Origin: Burkholderiales bacterium
Lineage (GTDB): Bacteria > Pseudomonadota > Gammaproteobacteria > Burkholderiales > JAEUOS01
NCBI GenBank assembly: GCA_016790695.1
Contig: JAEUOS010000171.1
Span: 1-46,670 of the forward strand
DNA: 46,670 nucleotides
Reading direction: 5' to 3'
The notes below the pieces were generated by a model. It searched no databases. It worked only from the letters and a program-made list of their open reading frames with translations, and was not told the DNA's origin. The stretch's first letter is position 1. Each line of letters begins with the position of its first letter. Positions 18,296 to 26,939 of the stretch are shown one piece after another. Both the position numbers and the translations under genes were made by a program.

Positions 18296-19074
18296 CAGAA
18301 GCTAGCCAGCTGGGCGTTGCGCAGGTCGGTGACCAGCATGCAGCCGGGCTTGTGGGTGATCGCGATCGCCGGACGCGCCGCGCGGATCGCCGACTGGGGC
18401 GTGACGCCGCAGGCCCAGAACACCGGGACCTCGCCCGCACGAATCTCGACCGGATCGCCGAAGTCCGGTCGCGCGATGTCGGCGATGCCGATCGCCTCGG
18501 GATCGCCGAAGTGGACCGGCGCGCCATGCACGCCGGGGAAGCGCGACGTGACCTGGATGGCGCGAATCGCGTCGGCGGGCTTCATCGGCCGCATCGACAC
18601 CACCATCGGACCGCCGAACGGGCCGGCGGGCGTGGTGGCGATGCCGGACCGGTACATCGGCACGTTCGATCCGCACTCGATGTGTCGCACCGGCACCTGC
18701 GCCTCGAGCAGCGCCTCCTCGAAGGAGAACGAGCAGCCGATGACGAAGGCGACCAGATCGCCGCGCCACACGCCCATCAGGTCGCGCAGGTCCGCGACCG
18801 GCTCGCCGTCGCGGAACAGGCAGTACCCCGGGATGTCGGTGCGCACGTCGAGGTCGGCGCCGAGCGCCGGAATGCGCCAGTCGCCCGGCTCGGTCATGCC
18901 GATGAGCGGGCACGGCTTGGGATTGAGCTGGCAGTAGCGCAGGAAATCCGGCGCGAAAGACGCCGGCAGGACCGCCAGGTTGCCCTGGACATGACCGGGC
19001 GCGAGCCCCGGAGTCGGCCCGGTGTACGCGCCGCGGCGGATCGCCAGGCGCGCTTCGAGAGAGAGGGAGCGCAT
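18295..19074 (-). CDS. DUF1445/YcsI family putative hydro-lyase (D-glutamate cyclase family)
   Basis: The 259-residue product has the family segments [10 protein letters not shown] (about residues 25-34), [10 protein letters not shown] (about 122-131), NVPMYRS and [10 protein letters not shown]. Family members are annotated putative hydro-lyase; Bacillus YcsI sits beside the PxpABC 5-oxoprolinase, and mammalian DGLUCY, which opens 5-oxo-D-proline, contains a related N-terminal domain. Here the gene is coupled by a one-base overlap to a fused 5-oxoprolinase, so a role in 5-oxoproline metabolism is a reasonable inference, but no activity is shown for this domain alone. The ATG at 19074 has the ribosome site GAGGGAGC overlapping its first codons in the other orientation only, so the start rests on the domain start (MRSLSLEAR). 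Confidence 0.88.
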   Translation of the reverse strand: MRSLSLEARLAIRRGAYTGPTPGLAPGHVQGNLAVLPASFAPDFLRYCQLNPKPCPLIGMTEPGDWRIPALGADLDVRTDIPGYCLFRDGEPVADLRDLMGVWRGDLVAFVIGCSFSFEEALLEAQVPVRHIECGSNVPMYRSGIATTPAGPFGGPMVVSMRPMKPADAIRAIQVTSRFPGVHGAPVHFGDPEAIGIADIARPDFGDPVEIRAGEVPVFWACGVTPQSAIRAARPAIAITHKPGCMLVTDLRNAQLASF

Positions 19075-19211
19075 CGGATAAACTCGTTCTTGTGTCGGCG
19101 CCCGCCGCAGCGACATGTCCCGGGCAGGCCCCCGGATGCGGCGCGGCACCAGAGTCGAGTTTAACCGAGCGGGCCGCGACAACGGCGCCCGCGCGCCAGC
19201 AGCCGGGGACC

Positions 19212-20921
19212 ATGAGCCAATCGCACGACAAGCCGTATCGATCCGCGATCACGACCGGCGGGATGGATCGCGTCGCCCACCGCGCCTTCATGCGCGCGAC
19301 CGGGATGGACGACGAGGCCATCGCCAGGCCGTTCATCGGCGTGATGAGCACCCATGGCGAGAACACGCCCTGCTCGATGTCGCTCAAGCCGCAGGCCGAC
19401 GCCGCGAAGCTCGGCGTCGCCGCCGCCGGCGGCACGCCGATCGAGTTCACCACGGTCTCGGTCTCCGACGGCACCTCGATGAACCACAAGGGCATGCGCA
19501 TGAGCCTGGCCTCGCGCGAGCTCATCGCCGACTCCATCGAAATGGTCATGCGCGGCCACGCCTACGATGGCCTGATCGGCTTCGCCGGCTGCGACAAGAC
19601 GCTGCCCGCGGTGATGATGGGCATGGTGCGGCTCAACTGCCCGTCGGTGTTCGTCTATGGCGGCGCCATGCTGCCCGGCGAATGGCGCGGCCAGCCGGCC
19701 ACGGTGCTGACGGCCTACGAGGCCGTCGGCGGCGTCATCGCCGGCACCTTCAGCGAGGCCGACCTCGCCGAACTCGAGCTGCACTGCGCGCCCACGGTCG
19801 GCTCGTGCCCGGGCCAGTTCACCGCCAACACCATGGCGATGGTCTCGGAGACCCTCGGCCTGGCGATCCCGGGGTCGGCGATGATGCCGGCGGTGTACGC
19901 CCAGCGCCTCGCCCTGGCCCGGCGCGCGGGGGCGATCGTGATGCGCATCCTCCGCGACGGCGGGCCGCTGCCGCGCGATCTCGTGACGCGCAAGTCGATC
20001 GAAAACGCCTGCGCGGCGGTGGCGGCGACCGGCGGCTCGACCAACGCCGGGCTGCACCTCCCGGCCATCGCGCACGAGGCCGGCATCGCCTTTTCCATGG
20101 ACGACGTCGCCGAGGTGTTCCAGCGCACGCCGCTCATCGCCAGCCTGCAGCCCGGCGGCAAGTACCTGGCGCGCGACCTCCACCACGCCGGCGGCGTCGG
20201 CCTGGTGCTGAAGACGCTGCTCGACGGCGGCTATCTGCATGGCGACGCGCTGGCCCTGTCCGGGCGCACGCTGGCCGAGGAACTGGCGGGCCAGCGCGGC
20301 GCCGACGGCGAGATCGTCAGGCCGATCGCCGATGCCCTGCACCCCTCGGGCGGCGTGGTCGTGCTCAAGGGCAGCCTGTGCCCGGACGGCGCGCTGATCA
20401 AGATCGCCGGCCTCAAGTCGCTGGTCTTCGAGGGCCGGGCGCGCGTGTTCGACGGCGAGGAAGCCTGCGTCGACGTGGTGCGGCGGCGCGCCTATGCGGA
20501 AGGCGACGTCCTCATCATCCGCCACGAGGGGCCCAAGGGCGGGCCCGGCATGCGCGAGATGCTGGGCACGACCGCGCTCATCTATGGCCAGGGCATGGGC
20601 GAGAAGGTGGCCTTGATCACCGACGGCCGCTTCTCGGGCGCGACGCGCGGCATGTGCATCGGCTACGCCTGCCCGGAAGCGGCCGACGGCGGACCACTGG
20701 CCCTGGTGCGCGACGGTGACCGCATCCGCATCGACTGCAACGCGCGCACCATCGACTGGCTGGTGGGCAAGGACGAGGCCGACGCGCGCCGCGCCGCATG
20801 GGTGGCACCGCGGCCCGAGCGCCTCGGCGGCGTCCTCGAGAAGTACGCGCGCCTGGTCGGTCCGGCCAACCGCGGCGCCGTGACCCACGCGGGCGGCGTC
20901 GAATGGCCGCGGGGGATCTGA
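19212..20921 (+). CDS. IlvD/Edd family Fe-S dehydratase
   Basis: The 569-residue product belongs to the dihydroxyacid/phosphogluconate dehydratase superfamily. The three cluster cysteines are present: Cys54 (NTPCSM), Cys127 (AGCDKT) and Cys199 ([11 protein letters not shown]). Substrates of the family are dihydroxyacids or sugar acids. Context does not favour valine/isoleucine synthesis: the next gene, two bases downstream, is a beta-hydroxyacid dehydrogenase, and an aldolase-family gene converges on it. A sugar-acid or hydroxyacid catabolic dehydratase is more likely than true IlvD. The ATG at 19212 follows GGGGACC; longer upstream frames overlap the divergent promoter region. Confidence 0.9.
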   Translation: MSQSHDKPYRSAITTGGMDRVAHRAFMRATGMDDEAIARPFIGVMSTHGENTPCSMSLKPQADAAKLGVAAAGGTPIEFTTVSVSDGTSMNHKGMRMSLASRELIADSIEMVMRGHAYDGLIGFAGCDKTLPAVMMGMVRLNCPSVFVYGGAMLPGEWRGQPATVLTAYEAVGGVIAGTFSEADLAELELHCAPTVGSCPGQFTANTMAMVSETLGLAIPGSAMMPAVYAQRLALARRAGAIVMRILRDGGPLPRDLVTRKSIENACAAVAATGGSTNAGLHLPAIAHEAGIAFSMDDVAEVFQRTPLIASLQPGGKYLARDLHHAGGVGLVLKTLLDGGYLHGDALALSGRTLAEELAGQRGADGEIVRPIADALHPSGGVVVLKGSLCPDGALIKIAGLKSLVFEGRARVFDGEEACVDVVRRRAYAEGDVLIIRHEGPKGGPGMREMLGTTALIYGQGMGEKVALITDGRFSGATRGMCIGYACPEAADGGPLALVRDGDRIRIDCNARTIDWLVGKDEADARRAAWVAPRPERLGGVLEKYARLVGPANRGAVTHAGGVEWPRGI

Positions 20922-20923
20922 GC

Positions 20924-21805
20924 ATGACCCGTCCCGCGCTGGCCTTCCTCGGGCTCGGACTGATGGGCGCGCCGATGGCGCGGCGCCTGTGCGCCGCCGG
21001 TTACCAGGTGCACGTCTGGAACCGCTCGCCGGAGAAACTCGCCGACGCGCTTGCCGCCGGCGCCGTCGCCGCGCCGACGCCGCGCGCGGCGGCCGAGGCG
21101 GCGCAGATCGTGCTCATGTGCCTGATGGACGCGCGCGCCGTCGAGGCGGTGGTGTTCGGCGCCGACGGCGTCGCCGCGGCGCGCGGCGGGGCGCACGTCC
21201 TGGTCGACCATTCGAGCATGCGGCCGGACAGGACGCGCGAATTCGCCGCCCGCCTCGAGGCCGCCAACGGCATGCAGTGGGTCGACGCGCCGGTCTCCGG
21301 CGGCGTCAAGGGCGCGGGCGAAGGCTCGCTCGCCATCATGTGCGGCGGCGCGCCGGCGGCGTTCGCCGCGGTGCGCGCGGTGCTGTCCGCCTACGGCGCC
21401 AACATCAACCTGATGGGACCGAGCGGCGCCGGCCAGGTGACCAAGCTGTGCAACCAGGTGATCGCGGGCACCAACATGGCCGTCCTCGCGGAGGCCGTGC
21501 GCCTGGCGCAGAATGCCGGGGTCGACGCGGCCATGCTGCCGCGCGCGCTGGCCGGCGGCTGGGCGGACTCCAAGCCGCTGCAGATCCTCGTGCCGCGCAT
21601 GGTCGCCGGCTACGACAAGCCGGTCGGCGCCTCCGATACCATGCTCAAGGACCTCGACACCGCGCTCGACCTCGGACGCGAGACCTGCACGCCGCTGCCG
21701 GTCGCGGGTCTGGCCGCGCAGCTCCTGCGCATCCTGTCCGCCCAGGGCAAGGGCGAGGAAGAGCCGAGCGTCCTGGTCGACCTGTACCGGGAGCCGCGGC
21801 GCTAG
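20924..21805 (+). CDS. NAD(P)-dependent beta-hydroxyacid dehydrogenase (HIBADH/GarR-like)
   Basis: The 293-residue enzyme has a Rossmann motif GLGLMGAPMA (residues 10-19), the substrate motif DAPVSGG (121-127) and the catalytic lysine Lys174 in QVTKLCNQ. Family members oxidise or reduce 3-hydroxyisobutyrate, tartronate semialdehyde, glucuronate derivatives and similar small hydroxyacids. The gene begins two bases after the IlvD/Edd-type stop, so both are one transcript and probably act on consecutive intermediates. Its TAG stop shares the palindrome CTAG (21802-21805) with the stop of the convergent DapA-family gene. Exact substrate cannot be read from the sequence. Confidence 0.92.
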   Translation: MTRPALAFLGLGLMGAPMARRLCAAGYQVHVWNRSPEKLADALAAGAVAAPTPRAAAEAAQIVLMCLMDARAVEAVVFGADGVAAARGGAHVLVDHSSMRPDRTREFAARLEAANGMQWVDAPVSGGVKGAGEGSLAIMCGGAPAAFAAVRAVLSAYGANINLMGPSGAGQVTKLCNQVIAGTNMAVLAEAVRLAQNAGVDAAMLPRALAGGWADSKPLQILVPRMVAGYDKPVGASDTMLKDLDTALDLGRETCTPLPVAGLAAQLLRILSAQGKGEEEPSVLVDLYREPRR

Positions 21806-22728
21806 GCCGGGATCGCGCGACTCTTCTGTTCCAGCCGCTGCATCAGCCGGTCGATCTCGGCACGGTCGAGGTCCGTCAGGCGCGGCCCGGGTGCGCGCAC
21901 GCGATCGTGCCGGATCGCGCCGCGCTTCATCAGCGCATACTTGCGCACCGCGAGCCCGAGCCCCGGCTGCATTTCCTGCACGATTAGCGGCAGGCAGGCG
22001 TCGAACAGGTCGTCGGCCGCGTCGACGCGGCCGGCGAGAAACAGGTCGCGGGTCCTGACCAGCAGGTCGGGGTAAGCGAAGCCGGTCATCGCGCCGTCGA
22101 CGCCGCGCGCGAGCAACTGCGCATAGTGCGCGCCGCCATTGCCGATCAGGATCGACACGCGCCGACCGCCCGCCTGCTCCGCCGCGCGCAAGCGCGTGAT
22201 CTTGTTGTTGCCCGGCCAGTCCTCGTGCTTGAGCATCACCATGTCCGGATAGTCGGCGATCATCTTCACGATCAGCGAGGTCGCCATGGTCACCGTGGTC
22301 ACCGCGGGGAAGTCCTGCAGCACCCACGGCATCCCGGCCAGGCCCCTGGCGACCTGGTCGAAGTACCCCGTGATCTGCTCCTCGGTCTTGAGGCCGGCGA
22401 TCGGCGCCACCATCACGCCCGCGGCGCCGGCATCCATCACGCGCTTCGAGAACGCCACCAGGTTGTCCAGCCCCGCCGCGCTGACACCGACGATCACCGG
22501 CAGCTTGAAGCGCGCCAGGCAGGCCTCGACGAAGCGCATCGACTCCTCGCCGGAGAGCTTGGGCGCCTCGCCCATGATGCCGAGGATGGTCATGCCGGTG
22601 ACCCCGCACCGCAGGTAGAAGTCCATCAGGCTGGCGGTCGACTCGAGATCGAGCGCGCCGGCATCGGTGAACGGGGTGGCGGAGATCACGTACATGCCGT
22701 CGGCGGCGGCGTCGAGGCGCTTGGTCAT
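21802..22728 (-). CDS. Atypical DapA/NAL family class I aldolase or lyase
   Basis: The 308-residue product has the DapA-family TIM-barrel pattern with the Schiff-base lysine Lys167 in MLKHED. Two normally conserved active-site elements differ: the GTTGE motif reads GIMGE (residues 50-54), losing both threonines, and the segment that usually reads YN-P reads LQDFP (about 137-141), placing Gln where the proton-relay tyrosine sits. It is therefore not dihydrodipicolinate synthase and probably acts on a different 2-oxo acid. The ATG at 22728 is divergent from the D-hydantoinase gene (54 bp between starts). Position beside a dehydratase and a hydroxyacid dehydrogenase suggests a pathway of dehydration, cleavage and reduction. 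Confidence 0.88.
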   Translation of the reverse strand: MTKRLDAAADGMYVISATPFTDAGALDLESTASLMDFYLRCGVTGMTILGIMGEAPKLSGEESMRFVEACLARFKLPVIVGVSAAGLDNLVAFSKRVMDAGAAGVMVAPIAGLKTEEQITGYFDQVARGLAGMPWVLQDFPAVTTVTMATSLIVKMIADYPDMVMLKHEDWPGNNKITRLRAAEQAGGRRVSILIGNGGAHYAQLLARGVDGAMTGFAYPDLLVRTRDLFLAGRVDAADDLFDACLPLIVQEMQPGLGLAVRKYALMKRGAIRHDRVRAPGPRLTDLDRAEIDRLMQRLEQKSRAIPA

Positions 22729-22782
22729 GGAGGTCCCGGGGGAGGTGGCGGTCGTTGCGGACAGCCGCGCGGATGCGCGACA

Positions 22783-24315
22783 ATGGCTCCGATTCTAAAG
22801 CAGCATGTTGCCGACGCCGCCGCCTCCGGCGCCCCGCCACCTTCCGACGAGTTCCGCTTGAGCGACTTCGACCTGACCATCCGCAACGGCACGGTGACCA
22901 ACGCGGACGCCACCTTCCGTGCCGACATCGGCATCGTCGACGGCCGGATCGCCGCGATCGCCGACCGGTTGCCTGCCGGCGCACACGACATCGATGCGAG
23001 CGAGCGCCTGGTCCTGCCGGGCGGCATCGACAGCCATTGCCACGTCGAGCAGATCTCCAGCAACGGCGTGATGACGGCGGACGACTTCGAATCGGCGACG
23101 GTGTCGGCCGCCTTCGGCGGCACGACCACCATCATCCCGTTCGCCGCGCAGCACCGCGGCATGGCCCTGCCCGCCGTGGTGGCCGACTACCACGCGTGCG
23201 CCGGCCCGAAGGCGGTGATCGACTACGGCTTTCACCTGATCGTCTCCGATCCGACCGAGACGGCGCTGACCGTCGACCTGCCCGCGCTGATCCGGCAGGG
23301 CTACACGTCGTTCAAGGTCTACATGACCTACGACAAGCTGAAGCTCGACGATTACCAGATGCTCGACGTGCTCGACACCGCGTCGACCCACGGCGCGCTG
23401 GTGATGGTCCATGCCGAGAACAACGACATGATCAAGTGGATCGCGCAGCGCCTGCTCGCGCGCGGCCACACGGCGCCGAAGTACCATGCGGTGAGCCACG
23501 ACCCGCTGGCCGAGAGCGAGGCGACCCACCGCGTGATCGCGCTCGCGCGCCTGACGGACACGCCGGTGCTCATCGTCCATGTCTCCGGCCGCGACGCGGT
23601 GCGCACCATCCGTGCGGCCCAGACCCTGGGCGCGCGCGTCTACGGCGAGACCTGCCCGCAGTACCTGTTCCTGACGGCCGCCGACATCGACCGCCCGGGT
23701 CTCGACGGCGCGATGTTCTGCTGCAGCCCGCCGCCGCGCGACGCGGCCTCGCAGGAAGCGGTGTGGGAGGGGCTCGCCAACGGCACCTTCCAGGTCTATT
23801 CGTCCGACCACGCGCCCTACCGCTACGACGAGACCGGCAAGCTGCCCAAGGGCGCGGCGACCACCTTCAAGGACATGGCCAACGGCGTGCCCGGACTGGA
23901 ACTGCGCCTGCCGCTGCTGTTCTCCGAGGGCGTCGGCCGGGGCCGCCTGTCGCTGCAGCAGTTCGTCGCGCTCACCGCCACCAACCACGCGCGCATGTAC
24001 GGACTCGCGCACCGCAAGGGCGCCATCGCGGTCGGCCTCGACGCCGACATCTGCCTGTGGGACGCCGGTCGCGAGGTGACCGTCGCGGCGGCCAGCCTGC
24101 ACGACCGCGTCGGCTACACCCCCTACGAGGGCCGCGCGCTGCGCGGATGGCCGGTGACGGTGATCAATCGCGGCCGCGTCGTCGTCGCCGACGGCAGACT
24201 GCTCGCCGAACGCGGCAGCGGCATGTTCGTGTCGCGCCGGACGCCCGGCCCGGTCGCCATGGCGCGCACGCCCTCCCCGCAAACGCAGCTCTTCAAGTCG
24301 CTCACCGCCCGATGA
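22783..24315 (+). CDS. D-hydantoinase / dihydropyrimidinase
   Basis: The enzyme opens hydantoins (or dihydropyrimidines) to N-carbamoyl amino acids. All metal-site residues of the cyclic amidohydrolase family are present: His85 and His87 in SHCH, the carbamylated lysine Lys178 in SFKVY, His210 in MVHAEN, His266 in VHVSG and Asp342 in SSDHAPY. Its 510 residues exceed the usual 460-485 because of about 25 extra N-terminal residues before the first beta-strand (SDFDLTIRNG). The ATG at 22783 is used, but no ribosome site is clear and a start nearer 22850 is possible. The gene overlaps the D-carbamoylase start by four bases (ATGA), so its product is handed directly to the next enzyme. Confidence 0.93.
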   Translation: MAPILKQHVADAAASGAPPPSDEFRLSDFDLTIRNGTVTNADATFRADIGIVDGRIAAIADRLPAGAHDIDASERLVLPGGIDSHCHVEQISSNGVMTADDFESATVSAAFGGTTTIIPFAAQHRGMALPAVVADYHACAGPKAVIDYGFHLIVSDPTETALTVDLPALIRQGYTSFKVYMTYDKLKLDDYQMLDVLDTASTHGALVMVHAENNDMIKWIAQRLLARGHTAPKYHAVSHDPLAESEATHRVIALARLTDTPVLIVHVSGRDAVRTIRAAQTLGARVYGETCPQYLFLTAADIDRPGLDGAMFCCSPPPRDAASQEAVWEGLANGTFQVYSSDHAPYRYDETGKLPKGAATTFKDMANGVPGLELRLPLLFSEGVGRGRLSLQQFVALTATNHARMYGLAHRKGAIAVGLDADICLWDAGREVTVAAASLHDRVGYTPYEGRALRGWPVTVINRGRVVVADGRLLAERGSGMFVSRRTPGPVAMARTPSPQTQLFKSLTAR

Positions 24316-25247
24316 AACGTCCCTTCCCCCTTGCCGTCGCCCAGCTGGGCCCGATCCACCTGGCCGATACGCGCGAATCGGTGGTCCGGCGATTGCTCGA
24401 ACTCCTGCGCGAGGCCGACGGACGCGGCGCGAAGTTCGTGGTGTTCCCCGAACTGGCGCTCACCACGTTCTTTCCGCGCTACTGGATGACCGACCAGGCC
24501 GAGATCGACCGCTTCTTCGAGACGTCGATGCCCAGCCCGGCGACCCAGCCGCTGTTCGACGAGGCCCGCCGCCGCGGGATCGGCTTCTATCTGGGCTTCG
24601 CCGAGCTCACGCCGGCGGGCGAGCGCTACAACACCGCGATCCTGGTCAACCGCGCCGGCGCCATCGTCGGGCGCTACCGCAAGGTGCACCTGCCCGGCCA
24701 CGCCGACCACAAGCCCAAGGCGCCGTTCCAGCATCTCGAGAAGCTGTATTTCAACGTCGGCAACGAGGGCTTCAAGGTCTGGAACAGCGACGGCGCGAAC
24801 ATCGGCATGTGCATCTGCAACGACCGCCGCTGGCCCGAGACCTTTCGCGTCATGGGACTGCAGTCGGCCGAAGTCGTGGTGCTCGGCTACAACACGCCGT
24901 CGCACAACATCCACTGGCCGGAACCCCCGCACCTGCGCATGTTCCACCACCTGCTGCTGCTGCAGGCGCATGCGCACGAGAACGCACTCTGGGTGGGCGC
25001 CGCCGCCAAATGCGGCGCCGAGGACGGGTTCCACATGATCGCCGGATCCGCCATCGTCGCCCCGTCCGGAGAGATCGCCGCGCAGTCGGTGACCGAGGAC
25101 GACGAACTGGTCTTCTTCAACTGCGACCTCGCGCTCGGCGACACCTTTCGCGAGCACGTGTTCAACTTCGCCAAGCACCGCCGCCCCGAGCATTACCGCC
25201 TGATCGTCGACCGCGTCGGCGCCGGCCGGCCGGTCACCGACGAATAG
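24312..25247 (+). CDS. N-carbamoyl-D-amino acid hydrolase (D-carbamoylase), nitrilase family
   Basis: The 311-residue protein aligns from end to end, from memory, with Agrobacterium D-carbamoylase: FPELALTTFFPR, YRKVHLPGH, FQHLEK, ICNDRRWPE and the C-terminal REHVFNF. The nitrilase triad is Glu47, Lys124 and Cys169. It removes the carbamoyl group of N-carbamoyl-D-amino acids, yielding the D-amino acid, ammonia and CO2. It is translationally coupled to the D-hydantoinase and followed after 110 bp by an ABC receptor gene. Confidence in D-specificity comes from the close match to the D-carbamoylase branch and not to beta-ureidopropionase. Confidence 0.94.
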   Translation: MKRPFPLAVAQLGPIHLADTRESVVRRLLELLREADGRGAKFVVFPELALTTFFPRYWMTDQAEIDRFFETSMPSPATQPLFDEARRRGIGFYLGFAELTPAGERYNTAILVNRAGAIVGRYRKVHLPGHADHKPKAPFQHLEKLYFNVGNEGFKVWNSDGANIGMCICNDRRWPETFRVMGLQSAEVVVLGYNTPSHNIHWPEPPHLRMFHHLLLLQAHAHENALWVGAAAKCGAEDGFHMIAGSAIVAPSGEIAAQSVTEDDELVFFNCDLALGDTFREHVFNFAKHRRPEHYRLIVDRVGAGRPVTDE

Positions 25248-25357
25248 GCCGGCCTGGCACGCCGCTTGCTCGACCAACGGTGTCGCCTCCTGCCGCATCT
25301 GCGTCGCATCCCCGTCCACTGCCCCCCTGAATCCCGTCGTCCCTTGAGGAGTCCCCG

Positions 25358-26191
25358 ATGTTCCTGCGCAACCTCGCCCTGCCCGCCGTCGCCGCGCTCG
25401 TCCTGGCCGGTCCCGTCCTCGCCCAGCCGATCTCGACCGGCGTCGACGCCACCTTCGCGCCGCATGCCATGCCCAAGCTCGGTGGCGGCATCGAAGGCTT
25501 CAACGTCGATCTCGCCAACGAGATCGCCAAGCGCCTGAAGCGCCCGATCAACATCGAGGCGACGCAGTTCTCCGGCCTGCTGCCGGGACTCAACGCGAAG
25601 AAGTACGACTGGATCGCTGCGCCCACCACGGTGACGCCGGAGCGTGCCAAGTCGCTGCTGTTCACCGAAGGCTACCTCGACACGGACTACCAGTTCCTGG
25701 TCAAGAAGAGCGACCCCGACATCAAGGGCCTCGAGGATCTCAAGGGCAAGACCATCTCGGTCAACAAGGGCTCGGCCTACGACACCTGGGCCAAGGCCAA
25801 CGCCGAGAAGTACGGCTTCAAGTTCGATGTCTACGACACCAACGCCGATGCGGTGCAGGCCGTGCTTTCGGGACGCGCCAACACCAACCTGGCCGGCAAC
25901 ACCGTCGCGGCCTGGGCGGCGAAGCAGAATCCGCTGCTCAAGACCACCTACACCATCAAGACCGGGCTGGTGTGGGCCATCCCCTTCCGCGCCGACGACC
26001 GCGCCGGGCGTGCGCAGATCTCGATGGTCGTCAAGTGCATGAAGCAGGACGGCACCCTGGCCGCCCTGCACGAGAAATGGTTCGGCGCCAAGCCGGCCGC
26101 CGACTCGTCGACCGTGCGCGTCGCCCCGGGCCACGGCGTGCCCAACATGGACGGCTACGACGCCACGCCCGTGGCCGTCAAGTGCTCGTAG
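25358..26191 (+). CDS. ABC transporter periplasmic receptor, polar amino-acid family 3
   Basis: The 277-residue precursor has a signal peptide cleaved near VLA-QP (residue 22). The mature part shows the family-3 pattern: GGGIEGFNVDLANEIAKRL (about residues 42-60), LPGLNAKKYDWIAA, LKGKTISVNKGSAYDTWA and a C-terminal LHEKWFG. Ligands of the family are amino acids, opines and small cyclic derivatives; the gene order after hydantoinase and D-carbamoylase suggests a hydantoin, N-carbamoyl amino acid or the derived amino acid. The ribosome site GAGGAG lies at about 25346-25351. A terminator hairpin follows the gene, so the receptor is probably made in excess of the permeases. Confidence 0.92.
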   Translation: MFLRNLALPAVAALVLAGPVLAQPISTGVDATFAPHAMPKLGGGIEGFNVDLANEIAKRLKRPINIEATQFSGLLPGLNAKKYDWIAAPTTVTPERAKSLLFTEGYLDTDYQFLVKKSDPDIKGLEDLKGKTISVNKGSAYDTWAKANAEKYGFKFDVYDTNADAVQAVLSGRANTNLAGNTVAAWAAKQNPLLKTTYTIKTGLVWAIPFRADDRAGRAQISMVVKCMKQDGTLAALHEKWFGAKPAADSSTVRVAPGHGVPNMDGYDATPVAVKCS

Positions 26192-26211
26192 CCGCGCCTC
26201 CGCCCGCTGCC

Positions 26212-26236
26212 AGCGCCGGCCCGGCCGGCGCTTTTT
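26212..26236 (+). terminator. Partial rho-independent terminator between receptor and permease genes
   Basis: AGCGCCGG and CCGGCGCT form a perfect 8 bp stem around a CCCGG loop (26212-26232), followed by a run of five T (26232-26236). It lies 21 bp after the receptor stop and 23 bp before the permease start, in the place where ABC operons commonly reduce read-through so that more receptor than permease is made. Confidence 0.8.
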
Positions 26237-26258
26237 CATTCCCCGGCCTGCCGCGCCG

Positions 26259-26939
26259 ATGAGCAACCTCGATCGCTTCCTCGCCAGCTTCGCGAACCTG
26301 GAGGTCGCCTGGCGCTACCTGCCGCGCATCGCCGAGGGCATGCTCGTGACCCTCGGCCTCGGCCTGGCCGTGATCGGCGCCGGCGTCGTCGCCGGTCTCG
26401 CCCTCGCGGTGCTGCGCGCGCTGCGCGTGCCGTTCACCGGCTGGCTCATCGTCGCCTTCGCCGACGTGTTTCGCGCGCTGCCGCCGCTGGTGATCATCAT
26501 CGTGCTGTTCTTCGCCTTCCCGTACATCGACCTGCCGATGAGCGCGTTCGTCGCCACCTGGCTGTCGCTGTCGCTGGTGCTCGCCGCCTTCGCCGAGGAA
26601 GTGTTCTGGGCGGGCATCCTCTCGGTGCCCCGCGAGCAGTGGAGCGCCGGCCTGTCGCTCGGGCTGACGCGGGCGCGCACCCTGTTCCACGTCGTCCTGC
26701 CGCAGGCGATCCGCCTGACCGTGCCGCCGCTGACCAACCGCGTGATCTCGATCACCAAGGGCACGGCCCTCGGTTCGGTGGTGGCGCTGCACGAGATCCT
26801 CAACGTCTCGTCGAGCGCATCCTCGGAGGCCGGCAACCCGACGCCGCTGACCCTCGGCGCGCTCGCCTATCTGGTCCTGTTCATTCCGTTCGTCTGGTTC
26901 GGCCGCCGCATGGAAAGGCGCTTCGCGTGGAAGCGCTGA
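26259..26939 (+). CDS. ABC transporter permease, HisM/GlnP family (first)
   Basis: A 226-residue inner-membrane protein with five to six hydrophobic segments. The PAAT family EAA-like loop reads EEVFWAGILSVPREQWSAGLSLGL (about residues 110-133 in two parts), followed by VVLPQAIRLTVPPLTN, the segment that contacts the ATPase. A HisM/GlnP-type partner follows and overlaps by 13 bases. No ATP-binding subunit gene accompanies the pair in this window, so the pump must borrow an ATPase encoded elsewhere. Confidence 0.92.
   Translation: MSNLDRFLASFANLEVAWRYLPRIAEGMLVTLGLGLAVIGAGVVAGLALAVLRALRVPFTGWLIVAFADVFRALPPLVIIIVLFFAFPYIDLPMSAFVATWLSLSLVLAAFAEEVFWAGILSVPREQWSAGLSLGLTRARTLFHVVLPQAIRLTVPPLTNRVISITKGTALGSVVALHEILNVSSSASSEAGNPTPLTLGALAYLVLFIPFVWFGRRMERRFAWKR

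Noticed and set aside
15356..18937. Very long open frame (1193 codons) on the plus strand
   Set aside because: It is the antisense shadow of the fused 5-oxoprolinase and DUF1445 genes, rich in Arg, His and Ala with no recognisable motif; such shadows are expected in DNA of this GC content.
22792..22797. TAGAAT hexamer on the minus strand as promoter of the DapA-family gene
   Set aside because: No -35 at 16-18 bp and it lies within the hydantoinase coding region as annotated.
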